The notes under the pieces were generated by a model that did no database searches, was not told the DNA's origin, and saw nothing but the letters and a program-made list of their open reading frames with translations. DNA of 64,000 nucleotides from Kumtagia ephedrae (GTDB lineage Bacteria; Pseudomonadota; Alphaproteobacteria; Rhizobiales; Rhizobiaceae), in contig NZ_PXYK01000020.1 of assembly GCF_003012745.1 (NCBI RefSeq), forward strand, positions 62,001 to 126,000, read 5' to 3'. Position 1 is the stretch's first letter. Each line of letters begins with the position of its first letter. Positions 1 through 8,234 of the stretch are shown in pieces. Both the position numbers and the translations under genes were made by a program.

Positions 1-431
1 AAGGCCGCCGTGGCGATCGCCAGCGTGATCATGATCGTGTAGATGCCCTCGGTCCTGACCGCGATCCAGCCGATCAGCGCCGAGGCCGTCGCCGCGAGCA
101 GGACGGCGAAGGGCACGACGATCCACCACGGCCAGCCGAAGCCGTGCACGCCCGAATTGTTGAGCCCGAGGATGGCCACCGCGTAGCCGGCGATGCCGGC
201 GACCGTGATCTGCGCCAGGCTGACCATGCCGCCATAGCCGGCCAGCACCATCAGCGACAGGCCGATCATGCCGAAGATCAGCGAGTAGCCGCCGATCTGC
301 GTGAGGAAGAAGTCGGAGGCGAAAGCGGGATAGAGCAGCAGGACGGCAGCCAGCGGGATGTGCGCGGCGCCGATCCGGTCGATCACCGTCGGCCGCGCCG
401 GGGCGCCGGGGGCGGAGACGACGGCCGTCAT
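1..431 (-). CDS. livM: Branched-chain amino acid ABC transporter permease LivM (partial)
   Basis: The 5' part of a LivM-type inner-membrane permease; the gene continues beyond base 1. The first 143 codons read through a short polar N-terminus and then several hydrophobic segments (for example LAAVLLLYPAFA and the stretch containing GMIGLSLMVLAGYGGM-VSLAQ). The G-x-x-SLAQ element is characteristic of LivH/LivM permeases, which import branched-chain amino acids or, in rhizobia, amides, urea and other small substrates. The ATG overlaps the livH stop codon by 4 bp (ATGA), so the two permeases are translationally coupled. The true substrate cannot be read from this fragment. Confidence 0.9.
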   Translation of the reverse strand, partial: MTAVVSAPGAPARPTVIDRIGAAHIPLAAVLLLYPAFASDFFLTQIGGYSLIFGMIGLSLMVLAGYGGMVSLAQITVAGIAGYAVAILGLNNSGVHGFGWPWWIVVPFAVLLAATASALIGWIAVRTEGIYTIMITLAIATAA

Positions 432-1474
432 CGCGCCTTCCCCATGATGCCTTGCGGCCGGATCGCCAGCGTCACCACCATGATGATGAAGGTCAGCACC
501 ACGCCGTAGGTCGGGAAGTAGACCAGCCCGATCTGCTCGGCGAGCCCGATCAGCAGCGCGCCGATCGCCGCTCCGGTGATCGAGCCCATGCCTCCGACGA
601 TCACGACCACCAGCGACGCCAGCAGGTAGCGCACGTCCTCGCCCGGCGCCACCGACAGGGCCGAGCCGCCGACCACGCCGGCGAAACCCGCCAGCCCGGC
701 GCCGACCGCGAAGACGATGGCGAACACGGCATGCACGTTGACGCCCGATGCCGACAGCATGGCGCGGTCGTCCACCCCGGCGCGGATCATCATGCCGACG
801 CGCGTGCGGTTCAGCATCAGCCACAGCCCGACGCCGATGACCACAGCGGCGACGAGCACGACGATGCGATAGAACGGATAGGTGAGGAACACCGACGCGC
901 CGTTGGAGCGCACGGCGGTGATGACCGGCATCGTCACCGCGCCGTCCAGCCATGCCGGCGTCGCCAGCTGGTAGGTCTGCCCGCCCCACACGGCCAGCAT
1001 CAGGTCGGCCGCGACGATGGAGATGCCGATGGTCACCAGCGTCTGCCGCAGGTCGTCGCCCTCCAGCCTGCGGAACACCAGCACCTGCATCACCACGCCG
1101 ACCGCCGCCAGCACAAGGAAGCCCGCGGCCACCCCGAGCAGCCAATAGCCGGTGCGCGCTCCGACCTCGTAGCCGATATAGGCGCCGAGCAGATAGAGCG
1201 AACCATGCGCCAGGTTGACGTTGCGCATCAGCCCGAACACCAGCGTGAACCCGCTGGCGACGAGGAAATACAGCCCCGCCAGCGTCAGTCCGTTGAGCAC
1301 GGCGCTGACGAACGCCTTCTTCGAGATCAGCACCGCGTTCAGCCAGGCCGGCCAGACGGCGAAGATCATCCAGGCGACGACCGCCGCGACGATCAGCCAG
1401 AAGAAACCCCACGCCTGCCTTCGCGTGATGCCGCCGCCTTCGACCGAGGTGCGCGGTTGCTCGAACAGGCTCAT
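428..1474 (-). CDS. livH: Branched-chain amino acid ABC transporter permease LivH
   Basis: A 348-residue permease of the LivH family, somewhat longer than usual (about 290) because of an N-terminal extension of some 50 residues carrying an extra hydrophobic segment. The core shows the family features AGLYFLVASGFTLVFGLMR and NLAHGSLYLLGAYIGY near residues 66-100, and a conserved C-terminal GGMGSITGAAIGALLIG. It partners livM, which follows with a 4-bp overlap. The substrate-binding protein and ATPases are not in the window. The neighbouring amidohydrolase and hydrolases suggest uptake of an amide, ester or similar small compound, but this is inference. Confidence 0.93.
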   Translation of the reverse strand: MSLFEQPRTSVEGGGITRRQAWGFFWLIVAAVVAWMIFAVWPAWLNAVLISKKAFVSAVLNGLTLAGLYFLVASGFTLVFGLMRNVNLAHGSLYLLGAYIGYEVGARTGYWLLGVAAGFLVLAAVGVVMQVLVFRRLEGDDLRQTLVTIGISIVAADLMLAVWGGQTYQLATPAWLDGAVTMPVITAVRSNGASVFLTYPFYRIVVLVAAVVIGVGLWLMLNRTRVGMMIRAGVDDRAMLSASGVNVHAVFAIVFAVGAGLAGFAGVVGGSALSVAPGEDVRYLLASLVVVIVGGMGSITGAAIGALLIGLAEQIGLVYFPTYGVVLTFIIMVVTLAIRPQGIMGKAR

Positions 1475-1495
1475 GCGGGGTGCCTCGGGGAACTG

Positions 1496-1574
1496 GGGGA
1501 CAGTTTACTTTTTTCGGCCCGCGCGACGTCTGAACTGCCGCGGCGTTTCTGCCGAAAGAAAGTAAACTGTCCCC
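1496..1574. repeat. Short inverted repeat (REP-like)
   Basis: Arms at 1496-1518 and 1551-1574 are inverted copies of a motif beginning gggacagtttactttttt, with one or two mismatches and a loop of about 32 bases. It lies just upstream of livH. Sequences of this kind are dispersed intergenic palindromes in many Proteobacteria. No transposase is nearby. Confidence 0.75.
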
Positions 1575-1774
1575 GGCCGCACTCCGTCCCACCCCCCTCT
1601 GTCCTGAGCTTGTCGAATGGGCCGAACATCTCCCCCTCAAAGGGGGAGATTGGCAGCTTCGCCGCTATCGCTTGCCCTGCAATGGCGATTGGCGAACCCA
1701 AAGCGGCCGGCCAATCTCCCCCCTTGAGGGGGAGATGTCCGGCAGGACAGAGGGGGGTGCGACGGAGTGCGGCC
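1575..1774. repeat. Long intergenic palindromic element with nested arms
   Basis: The outer arms at 1575-1606 and 1743-1774 are inverted 32-mers with one mismatch. Nested inside are C-tract/G-tract hairpins at 1627-1653 and 1711-1737 that are themselves inverted copies of each other. The element fills the gap between livH and the amidohydrolase. It has no coding potential that looks genuine, and resembles the GC-rich palindromic repeats scattered through rhizobial genomes. Confidence 0.8.
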
Positions 1775-1788
1775 ATCGAGTCGACCAC

Positions 1789-3132
1789 CTACGCCGTCAG
1801 CCTGCGCCGCGCCTCGTTCATCTTCGGCGCCCGGTGGAATTTCCCGTCCTTCATGATCGCAAGAATCCGGTTCCTGTCCTGAAGGATGCGCACGTCGGCG
1901 ATCGGGTCGCCGTCGACCAGCAGCAGGTCGGCGAGATAACCCTCCTTGACCATGCCGAGCTCGTCGCTCATGCCCATGATCTGCCCGCCATATTTGGTCG
2001 CCGCCAGGATCGCCTCCATCGGCGAGAAGCCGAGCATGGTGACGAAAGTCTCGATGTCCTTGGCGTTCGTCCCCTGCGGCGTCCAGGCGAAACCGTAATC
2101 GCCGCCGATGCAGATCCTGATGCCGCGCCGGTGCATCTTCTTCATCGTGTCGACGCACATCTCCAGCTCGCGCTCATATTCCATCGCCACCGGCGATCCG
2201 GGCTTGATGCCCCACGGCTCGGCATAGCGCGCCGTGTTGATCAGCCAGGCGATGCCGGGCGCGACGAAATGCCGGTCCTTCGCCGCCTCCAGCATGTCGA
2301 GTGCCTCCTCGTCGGCGAAGGAGGCGTGATAGATGTTCTGGATGCCGTGGCGGATGCACTGCTTGACCGACCCGGAGGAGCGGGCATGCGCCGACAGGAC
2401 CTTGTTGCGGCAGCGCGCCTCGGAAGCGGCCATCGCCACCTCCTCCTCCGACATCGGCGTCTCTTCCGCGCCCATGCCGGTCAGCGCCTCGCCGGAGAGG
2501 TTGAGTTTGATCGAATCGACGCCGTATTTGATGAGCTGGCGCACCGTACGGCGGATCTCCTCCGGCCCCGACACGACGAGGCCGAGATTCAGCCCCTCAT
2601 GCGGGATGTGCGAGGGCGCGGCGTCGCCCAGCCCGCCCACCGTGGTGATCTCCGGCCCGGCGGCGAGGTAGCGCGGCCCGGGGAACCGCCCCTGGTTGAT
2701 GAATTTCTTCGCCACCACGTCAAGCCTGGGCTTCGCCGCCGCGGCACCGCGCCCGGCGGTAAAACCGGCATCCAGCACCAGCTTGGCCATCTCCATGGTG
2801 ACCAGCATGTGCTCTTCCAGCTCCATCATCTGGATCGGGTCGATGCCGGGCGCGTTGTTCCAGGAGAGATGCAGATGCGCGTCGATCATGCCCGGCATCA
2901 GCGTCGCGCCCATGCCGTCGATCACGGTGGCGCCGCCCGACATCCCGCCGCCATAGCCCGACGACGAGCCGAAGCGCGACGAGCCGCGGGTGATCTGCTT
3001 GATGCGGTTGCCCTGCACCAGCACCTCGCCGGTGTAGGGATACTCCCCCGTCGCGTCGAGGATGCGCACATTGGTGAAAAGCGTGCTGGCGGAGCCGTTG
3101 CCGCTCCAGCCGTTGTTCCAGTCGTCCGCCAT
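1789..3132 (-). CDS. Amidohydrolase family protein (imidazolonepropionase/prolidase-like)
   Basis: A 447-residue metal-dependent hydrolase of the amidohydrolase superfamily. The metal-binding DAHLHL motif follows the typical VIDGMGATLMPGMID lead-in near residue 85. A lysine (SIKLNLSG), histidines in SAHARS and NIYHASF and the aspartate of GGDYGF complete the usual metal and catalytic set. The C-terminal G-x-L-x-x-GYLADLLLVDGDP segment is the classic cyclic-amidohydrolase ending. The start is supported by a strong GGGAGGA ribosome-binding site. It sits in a possible catabolic unit with the FAH-family and alpha/beta hydrolases transcribed the same way. The substrate is unknown. Confidence 0.88.
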   Translation of the reverse strand: MADDWNNGWSGNGSASTLFTNVRILDATGEYPYTGEVLVQGNRIKQITRGSSRFGSSSGYGGGMSGGATVIDGMGATLMPGMIDAHLHLSWNNAPGIDPIQMMELEEHMLVTMEMAKLVLDAGFTAGRGAAAAKPRLDVVAKKFINQGRFPGPRYLAAGPEITTVGGLGDAAPSHIPHEGLNLGLVVSGPEEIRRTVRQLIKYGVDSIKLNLSGEALTGMGAEETPMSEEEVAMAASEARCRNKVLSAHARSSGSVKQCIRHGIQNIYHASFADEEALDMLEAAKDRHFVAPGIAWLINTARYAEPWGIKPGSPVAMEYERELEMCVDTMKKMHRRGIRICIGGDYGFAWTPQGTNAKDIETFVTMLGFSPMEAILAATKYGGQIMGMSDELGMVKEGYLADLLLVDGDPIADVRILQDRNRILAIMKDGKFHRAPKMNEARRRLTA

Positions 3133-3191
3133 GTCTTCCTCCCGATGGCTGCGCCAGATTCGTCGCGTCTACAGTCGCGCCGCCCTCATCA

Positions 3192-3356
3192 GCCCGGCAT
3201 CATACCCCCACCCCTGACCCCTCCCCTCAAGGGGGAGGGGGATTTTGCGGCATCGCCGTCTCGCGCCGAACCTCGACATTTTCGGTCCAAACGGCAGCGG
3301 CGGAGTTCCCCTCCCCCTTGAGGGGAGGGGTCAGGGGTGGGGGTATGATGCCGGGC
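3192..3356. repeat. Perfect 49-bp inverted repeat
   Basis: Bases 3192-3240 and 3308-3356 are exact inverted copies over 49 bases, separated by a 67-base loop. The arms consist largely of C- and G-tracts and begin gcccggcatcatacccc. The element lies between the amidohydrolase start and the alpha/beta hydrolase stop, so it could act on a transcript spanning both. Confidence 0.9.
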
Positions 3357-3377
3357 AGTTTCCTCAAGGCTCGATCC

Positions 3378-4154
3378 TCACCCGAACCGCCTGATAAAAT
3401 CGGCCAGCCTGCGGCCGCATTCGCCCGGCGCCTCCACCGTGGCCCAGTGGCCGCAGCGGTCGAGCGAGGAGAATACGGCCCCCTTGATCTTGTCGGCAAG
3501 CGCCTGCGCCACGCCCGGCGGGTTCACCGTGTCGGCATCGCCGGTGACGAGCAGCGCCGGCGCCTTGATGCGCCCGGCGTCCACCGCCTGCGCCCTGGCC
3601 AGCGCCTCGCAGCTCAGCGCATAGGATTCCGCGTCCTGTCGCGTGATCGATTCCCGCACGAAGGCCGCCGCCGCCGCAGAATGCTCGCGCGTATGCGCCG
3701 AGACGGCGTTGGCGACGATCTGGTCGGCGATGTCCGACATCCCGCCCGAGCGCGCCAGCCTCGCCCGCGCCTGCAGGCCGTTGCGCGTCGCCTCCGTCGG
3801 CTCCGCCAGCGCGCCGAACAGCGTGAGCGAGGCCACCTTCTCCGGCCTCTCCGCTGCGATCTGCTGCGCCACGATCGTGCCCATCGAATGGCCGACGACA
3901 TGCGCCTTCCCGACGCCGGTCGCCTCCATCACCTTCAGCACCGCCTGCGCCATGCCTTCGATCGTCAGCGGCTCGACCGGCCGCGGCGAGCGCCCCGATC
4001 CCGGCAGGTCGACCCGCACCACCCGGCAGCCGGAAAGCGCCCGCATCTGCGGCTCGAACATGTTGGACGTGCCGCCGAGCCCGTGGATCATCACCACCGG
4101 AAAGCCTTCGCCAAAAACCTCGGCGACGGCCGGACCGACCGAAACCGTCGTCAT
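3378..4154 (-). CDS. Alpha/beta-fold hydrolase
   Basis: A 258-residue alpha/beta hydrolase resembling 3-oxoadipate enol-lactonases and related C-C or ester hydrolases. The oxyanion-hole motif HGLGG occurs near residue 24, the nucleophile elbow is GHSMG, an acid lies in VTGDADTVNP, and the catalytic histidine is in CGHWATVEAP close to the C-terminus. Its start overlaps the stop of the FAH-family gene by 4 bp, so the two are co-translated. Together they suggest hydrolysis of a cyclic or aromatic-derived intermediate; the exact substrate cannot be deduced. Confidence 0.88.
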   Translation of the reverse strand: MTTVSVGPAVAEVFGEGFPVVMIHGLGGTSNMFEPQMRALSGCRVVRVDLPGSGRSPRPVEPLTIEGMAQAVLKVMEATGVGKAHVVGHSMGTIVAQQIAAERPEKVASLTLFGALAEPTEATRNGLQARARLARSGGMSDIADQIVANAVSAHTREHSAAAAAFVRESITRQDAESYALSCEALARAQAVDAGRIKAPALLVTGDADTVNPPGVAQALADKIKGAVFSSLDRCGHWATVEAPGECGRRLADFIRRFG

Positions 4155-5029
4155 TGCGCCCGCTCCGTCACGAAATTCTCCAAGACGCCGATGCCGTCGA
4201 TCTCGACCCGCACCGTGTCGCCGGCCTTGAGATATTTCGGCGGCGAGAAGCCGATGCCGACGCCGGCCGGCGTGCCGGTGGCAATGATGTCGCCGGGCTT
4301 CAGCGTGATGCCCTGCGACAGCGTCGCGATGATGGTCGGGATGTCGAAGATGAGCAGCGGCAGCCGCGAATCCTGCCTCAATTCACCGTTGACGAAGCAG
4401 CGTATGCCGGTCCGTTCCAGGTCGATCTCGTCCCGGGTCACCGCCCACGGCCCCATCGGGCAGAACGTGTCCTGCGACTTGCCGATCAGCCACTGGCTGT
4501 ATTTTCCCTGCAGGTCGCGCGCCGTCACGTCGTTGACGATGGTGTAGCCCCACACATGGTCGAACGCGTTTTCCCGCGAAATCCCCCGCCCCTCCTTGCC
4601 GATGATGACGGCGAGCTCCGCCTCGTAGTCGATCGCCGCCGACACCGCCGGGTCGATCACCACATTCGCCTGCGTCGCGATCACGCTCTCCGGCACCTTG
4701 GAAAAGATGATCGGATTTTTCGGCACCGCGCCGGCCGCCGCACTCGAATCGAAGCCGCTCCTGGCGAATTCGTGCGCGTGCTCGTGATAATTCTTGCCGA
4801 CGCAGAAGATGTTGCGCCGCGGCTTGGGGATCGGCGCCTCCAGCGTCACCTGGGCGAGCGGCAGCGGCGACAGCGTGCGCGGCAGCCCGGCGCCGTTGAG
4901 ATCGATCAGCGCCAGCACGCCGGCTTCGGCCCGCTCCACCGGCAGGTCGAACGGCGCGACGCTGGCGCCGCCGGCATCGACGAGGCCGACCCGGCGCTCG
5001 CCGGCGATCGAAAACGTGGCCACCCTCAC
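4151..5029 (-). CDS. Fumarylacetoacetate hydrolase (FAH) family protein
   Basis: A 292-residue FAH-family enzyme, a group that includes fumarylpyruvate hydrolases, acylpyruvases and 2-keto-pentenoate hydratases acting on 2-oxo acids with a Mg ion. Visible are FCVGKNYHEHAHEF, the metal ligands in DYEAELAVIIG and the NDVTARDLQ motif. I place the start at a GTG preceded by GGGAGGAG with 5-base spacing; a longer reading from 5074 adds 15 residues that do not look like the family. It is the first gene of a unit with the alpha/beta hydrolase and is divergent from a FadR-type regulator, which probably controls it. Confidence 0.9.
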   Translation of the reverse strand: MRVATFSIAGERRVGLVDAGGASVAPFDLPVERAEAGVLALIDLNGAGLPRTLSPLPLAQVTLEAPIPKPRRNIFCVGKNYHEHAHEFARSGFDSSAAAGAVPKNPIIFSKVPESVIATQANVVIDPAVSAAIDYEAELAVIIGKEGRGISRENAFDHVWGYTIVNDVTARDLQGKYSQWLIGKSQDTFCPMGPWAVTRDEIDLERTGIRCFVNGELRQDSRLPLLIFDIPTIIATLSQGITLKPGDIIATGTPAGVGIGFSPPKYLKAGDTVRVEIDGIGVLENFVTERAQ

Positions 5030-5063
5030 CCGATGCTCCTCCCTATCTATTTGCGCCTTTAAT

Positions 5064-5108
5064 GAACCAATCAAAGGCTATTTTGATCAGGCTAGCGTCG
5101 ATTGGTTC
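5064..5108. promoter_or_regulatory. Inverted repeat in the divergent FAH/FadR promoter region
   Basis: A perfect 9-bp inverted repeat, gaaccaatc at 5064-5072 and gattggttc at 5100-5108, sits between the two divergent genes, and a related half-site (attggtcca) follows near 5210. FadR-subfamily regulators often bind TGGTNNNACCA-like sites, so this is a plausible operator. Confidence 0.5.
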
Positions 5109-5239
5109 CTTTCGCAAGCCCGCCGCTTACCAATCCGGCTGATTTTCTTGTAAATCACCACCAAAAATGCGGAATTCCAGTGGACCGGCACGCCGGAGCC
5201 GGCTAGATTGGTCCATTATCGGTTCAGATAGAGACTCCG

Positions 5240-5908
5240 ATGCCAAAACTCGTTGCCGGCGACATCGCGCTCGCGCTGAAGAAGCGGATCTCCGACGGCG
5301 AGTGGGAGAACGGCCGCATGCCGCCGGAGCGCGATCTCGCCGACGAGTTCAAGGTCGCGCGCAACACGGTCCGGCGCGCCGTCGGCCTGCTTGAGGAGGA
5401 CGGCACGGTGGTGCGCCAGGTCGGCCGCGGCACCTTCCTCGCCGCCCCCGATCCCAATTCGCTGGCCGCGGTGGTGGCGCGCATGGAGGGCACCAGCCCG
5501 GCCGACATGATGGAGGTGCGCCACCTGCTGGAGCCCGCCGCCGCCGCCTTCGCCGCCACCAACGCCACCATTGGCGAGCTGAACGCCGTGCGCGACGCCT
5601 ACCGCACCGCCTGCGAGGCCACCGACATGCCCGGCTTCGAGCATTGGGACGCGGAATTCCACCACCGCATCTTCGCCTGCTCGCGCAACGAGTTCTTGAA
5701 AGAGTTGCACAATCTCATGCGCATATTGCGCAACCAGTCGCCCTGGTTCGAGATGAAGAAACGCTCCTTCTCGGAAGAGCGCCGCCTCGCCTATTGCGAC
5801 GAGCACGAAAAGATCGTCGACGCGCTGCTGCGCCGCGACCCCGAAGCGGCGCGGGCCGCCATGACGGCGCATCTCGGCACGGTGGCGCGGAATCTGCTGG
5901 GGCGGTGA
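5240..5908 (+). CDS. FadR-subfamily GntR transcriptional regulator
   Basis: A 222-residue regulator with an N-terminal GntR winged helix (residues about 5-70: MPPERDLADEF...ARNTVRRAVGLLEEDGTVVRQVGRGTFLA) and a C-terminal FCD all-helical effector domain. The latter retains the metal or ligand residues expected in FCD proteins (DAEFHHRIFACSRN and the histidine of MTAHLGTV). It is divergent from the FAH/hydrolase genes and probably represses them until an organic acid inducer binds. The ribosome-binding site before the ATG is weak, but no better in-frame start exists. Confidence 0.9.
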   Translation: MPKLVAGDIALALKKRISDGEWENGRMPPERDLADEFKVARNTVRRAVGLLEEDGTVVRQVGRGTFLAAPDPNSLAAVVARMEGTSPADMMEVRHLLEPAAAAFAATNATIGELNAVRDAYRTACEATDMPGFEHWDAEFHHRIFACSRNEFLKELHNLMRILRNQSPWFEMKKRSFSEERRLAYCDEHEKIVDALLRRDPEAARAAMTAHLGTVARNLLGR

Positions 5909-6011
5909 ATTCTTCCTCGAACCCGGCACAGCTCGGCGGAACGCATCTCGTCTCGACCTGCGCCGCCGGCGGCCGGCCTCCCCGCCGTTTGACGACAGGG
6001 CAGGACGGCGA

Positions 6012-6179
6012 TCAGATAAGCTTGTTGTCCGCCGCCGTTTGCCGGGCGCGACGGCGCGTGCCGTCGGTATCGGCCTTGCGGTTTCGCTCCACAGCGGCGT
6101 CCTGGATCTGCTCAGAGCCCTGGTCTTCGGGTTCCTTGGACAAGGGCGGCGCTTCGACCGTCTTTTTATAAGAGATCAT
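6012..6179 (-). CDS. Small hydrophilic protein, unknown function
   Basis: A 55-residue reading frame beginning MISYKKTVEAPPLSKEPED and ending TAADNKLI. It is preceded by AAGGAG at good spacing. The composition is rich in charged residues, Gln and Asp, with no hydrophobic segment, suggesting an intrinsically disordered cytoplasmic protein. I recognise no family. It belongs to a cluster of small genes between 6 and 8.8 kb. Confidence 0.6.
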   Translation of the reverse strand: MISYKKTVEAPPLSKEPEDQGSEQIQDAAVERNRKADTDGTRRRARQTAADNKLI

Positions 6180-6239
6180 TGGATGTGGCTCCTTGGGAAA
6201 TGTCCGCGGCTCAATCCGCTCGCAACGGCATTCCGGGGC

Positions 6240-6632
6240 TCAGGTCGCGAGCGCCACGGCACAGCCTTCGGCGCCGCGCCTGTCGGGCGATGTCTGTCCC
6301 GGCATCGTTGCCCAGCCGCCGGCTTCGACGAACTGCCGTCTCTTATAGGTATCGGTGATGGCGTTGAGTTCGACGAGGCGCGCCGCCGAATCCGGAGCGG
6401 CCTTGAAGCGCTCGGCACACACGACCGACGCCAGGTCCCCGCGGGCGACATCCCCGGCCGCAGTGGCCGCCATGCGCGACGTGCCGCCGGTAACCCAGCC
6501 GCCCCAGGTGAATCCGACGATCATCGTGGCAACCGCGGTGGCGGCGCAAGCCCATACGAGGGCCGATTTCGACGGCTTGTAGTCTTCCCAACGCTGGGCG
6601 AGCGATGTCTTGCTGCTGCTCTGCATGGCCAT
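6240..6632 (-). CDS. Single-pass membrane protein, unknown function
   Basis: About 130 residues. The frame stays open far upstream, but I choose the ATG of MAMQSSSKTSLAQRWEDY because it has a GGAG upstream and gives a sensible topology: a short polar N-terminus, one hydrophobic segment (ALVWACAATAVATMIVGFTWGG, roughly residues 24-45) and a polar domain with two cysteines (VVCAERF and GAEGCAVAL). Small proteins of this layout with a C-A-E-R-F motif recur in rhizobia without assigned function. The export direction is not certain. Confidence 0.65.
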   Translation of the reverse strand: MAMQSSSKTSLAQRWEDYKPSKSALVWACAATAVATMIVGFTWGGWVTGGTSRMAATAAGDVARGDLASVVCAERFKAAPDSAARLVELNAITDTYKRRQFVEAGGWATMPGQTSPDRRGAEGCAVALAT

Positions 6633-7280
6633 GGAACTGCTCCGTTGTGGTGATATCCCGGCCCTGCCCGCTTTGGCTGTTGCCGGCAGGCATTCGGGCG
6701 TCTGGATCGAGGACAGGTTACGCCCACGCCTTGCGCGCGCGTCGAATGACGATGCGGTCGTGGAGTCGCCGGAATTCCGATGAGGATTCTTTCCGCAGCC
6801 GGCGCATAGGGCGACCGCTTCCCTCCATAGCGCCTTTTGCGCTTGAATGATAGGATTACTGAAATTTTCTTGAAAAACCCAAAATCCTAAAAAAATAATT
6901 CGAGAAGGCCAGAGAAAAACTACATCCACACGAGAGGATGACACGCCTCTTTTCGCACAAAATTCTTGGATTTTTATTTTTTCATTACGTCTGGGCGCCG
7001 CTCTATACGGGATTTTTCCTTGTTTTAATCGACGCTTTCGCCTATGTATGGAGTTCGTTGATTTGGCCGCCTTGGCTCTCGCGGTGTCAGAGACCTCAGA
7101 CCCGCCACTGACTACCGAATTCTCGAAAGCGAATTGCAGCGCCGATCCTGGCGCCGCATGCCGCTCCGTTCGAACCTTGGAACGCGCGCCGACCACGGAT
7201 GTACTGGCGGCATGGTTCCGGTTCGGATTGGAGCGATGCAGGATGCGCCCTCCGCGCGGTCCTGCGGAGGACTGCCGACC
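6633..7280. other. Intergenic region with an AT-rich stretch
   Basis: About 650 bases without a convincing gene. Bases 6845-7040 are strikingly AT-rich compared with the surroundings, with A- and T-tracts that could hold divergent promoters for the gene at 6632 and the small-gene run starting at 7281. A 57-codon hydrophobic frame starts at 6938, but it has no properly spaced ribosome-binding site. Confidence 0.5.
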
Positions 7281-7544
7281 ATGAACGCTCGTACCACGCA
7301 GACGGTCGTCCACTTCCCGTCGGCCTTCTCGCTACCGGGTTTCGATACGCCGCAACCGCCCGGAGACTATCTCGTCGACCATGACGAGGAAGTCGTCGAC
7401 GGCAACTCGCGGATCGCATGGCGGCGCGTAGCCGCCTTCATCCACCTGCCGGCGATCGCGAGCCGGGCTTCGACGCGGCATCTGGTGCCGCTCGACCCGG
7501 CCTTCCTCGATGCCGCACTGGCACAGGATCGGACAGGATCATGA
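7281..7544 (+). CDS. Small conserved hypothetical protein
   Basis: An 87-residue protein beginning MNARTTQTVVHFPSAFSLPGF. The chosen ATG has GCGGAGGA upstream. It contains a compact conserved-looking core, FDTPQPPGDYLVDHDEEVV followed by SRIAWRRVAAFIHLP. I recall similar short proteins of unknown function in Mesorhizobium-type genomes, usually beside other tiny genes. It overlaps the next gene by 4 bp (ATGA), so it starts a small operon. Confidence 0.72.
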   Translation: MNARTTQTVVHFPSAFSLPGFDTPQPPGDYLVDHDEEVVDGNSRIAWRRVAAFIHLPAIASRASTRHLVPLDPAFLDAALAQDRTGS

Positions 7545-7831
7545 CCGCCACGACCCGGCGTACAGGGCGACCGATCCGGCATGAGGCCGCGTCCCATCGT
7601 TTCGCGGTCGGGCAAACCGTCCGGCTGAGGAACGACTTTGGGAGCTTTCCGAAGGATTCGGAAATCTATCGCATCACCGCGACGCTCCCGCCGAGCGGAA
7701 ACGCACCGCAATACCGCATTCATAGCGACGGCGAGCGTCACGAACGGGTGACGACGGAAGACAGCCTGCAGCCGGCGGACACGTCGTCGGAGGGCGCAGG
7801 CCTCATCGAAAGGACGTTCGGCGATGGCTAA
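7541..7831 (+). CDS. Small hypothetical protein
   Basis: A 96-residue protein starting at an ATG that overlaps the preceding stop. The core (FAVGQTVRLRNDFGSFPKDSEIYRITATLPPSGNAP with QYRIHSDGERHERVTTEDSL) looks like a small beta-barrel fold of the SH3/PAS-less 'KOW-like' type, which is only an impression from alternating hydrophobic residues. It overlaps the next small gene by 8 bp. No function is assigned. Confidence 0.68.
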   Translation: MTATTRRTGRPIRHEAASHRFAVGQTVRLRNDFGSFPKDSEIYRITATLPPSGNAPQYRIHSDGERHERVTTEDSLQPADTSSEGAGLIERTFGDG

Positions 7832-7967
7832 GGAACAAAAGCGCGGCAACCGCGAGATCCGCAAACCGAAGCAGGAAAAGGCGCCGCCGAAAGCGGAAAA
7901 CACGGTCGGCAACCAGATCAAGCTCGCCGCGAACGCCAACGGGATCCGCGGCAAGACAAAGGGCTGA
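7824..7967 (+). CDS. Very small basic protein
   Basis: A 47-residue Lys/Arg-rich protein (MAKEQKRGNREIRKPKQEK...IRGKTKG) whose ATG lies inside the end of the preceding gene. Proteins of this type are common in rhizobial genomes. The composition suggests a disordered nucleic-acid or ribosome-associated peptide, but no function is known. Its conserved-looking sequence and tight coupling argue that it is real. Confidence 0.7.
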   Translation: MAKEQKRGNREIRKPKQEKAPPKAENTVGNQIKLAANANGIRGKTKG

Positions 7968-7997
7968 GCCGCCACAACGCGGAGGGCGGGCGCGCCG

Positions 7998-8219
7998 ATG
8001 AAGATCGTGATCGAGTTCTACCGCACCCGCTGGCAGGACGACGCTCGCGCGATCCTCGGGCGCGAAATGGACGAGGCGGCCGATGTCGAGGGCGCGATCA
8101 GGATCGCGCGCTCTCTGTCGCGCACGCTCAGCATGCCCCAGCGGCCAGATGCCGTGTCGATCGCCGATATCGACGGCAACGAGATCTATTCAGGCAGGCT
8201 CGACGCCGCCAGTTTTTAA
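7998..8219 (+). CDS. Small hypothetical protein
   Basis: A 73-residue acidic protein (MKIVIEFYRTRWQDDARAIL...EIYSGRLDAASF) 30 bases after the preceding small gene. A beta-alpha-alpha-beta pattern is apparent, with a hydrophobic first strand and a closing DAVSIADIDGNEIYSG hairpin. A GGAGGGCGG sequence precedes the ATG. The family is unknown to me. Confidence 0.68.
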   Translation: MKIVIEFYRTRWQDDARAILGREMDEAADVEGAIRIARSLSRTLSMPQRPDAVSIADIDGNEIYSGRLDAASF

Positions 8220-8234
8220 AGAAAGGCCACCATC

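Noticed and set aside
452-1882. 476-codon plus-strand frame opposite livH and the palindromic elements.
   Set aside because: It is antisense to a certain gene, rich in Arg, His and Asp as expected of shadow frames in GC-rich DNA, and has no recognisable domain.
6938-7111. 57-codon hydrophobic frame in the AT-rich region.
   Set aside because: The hydrophobicity is explained by T-rich sequence, and there is no properly spaced ribosome-binding site.
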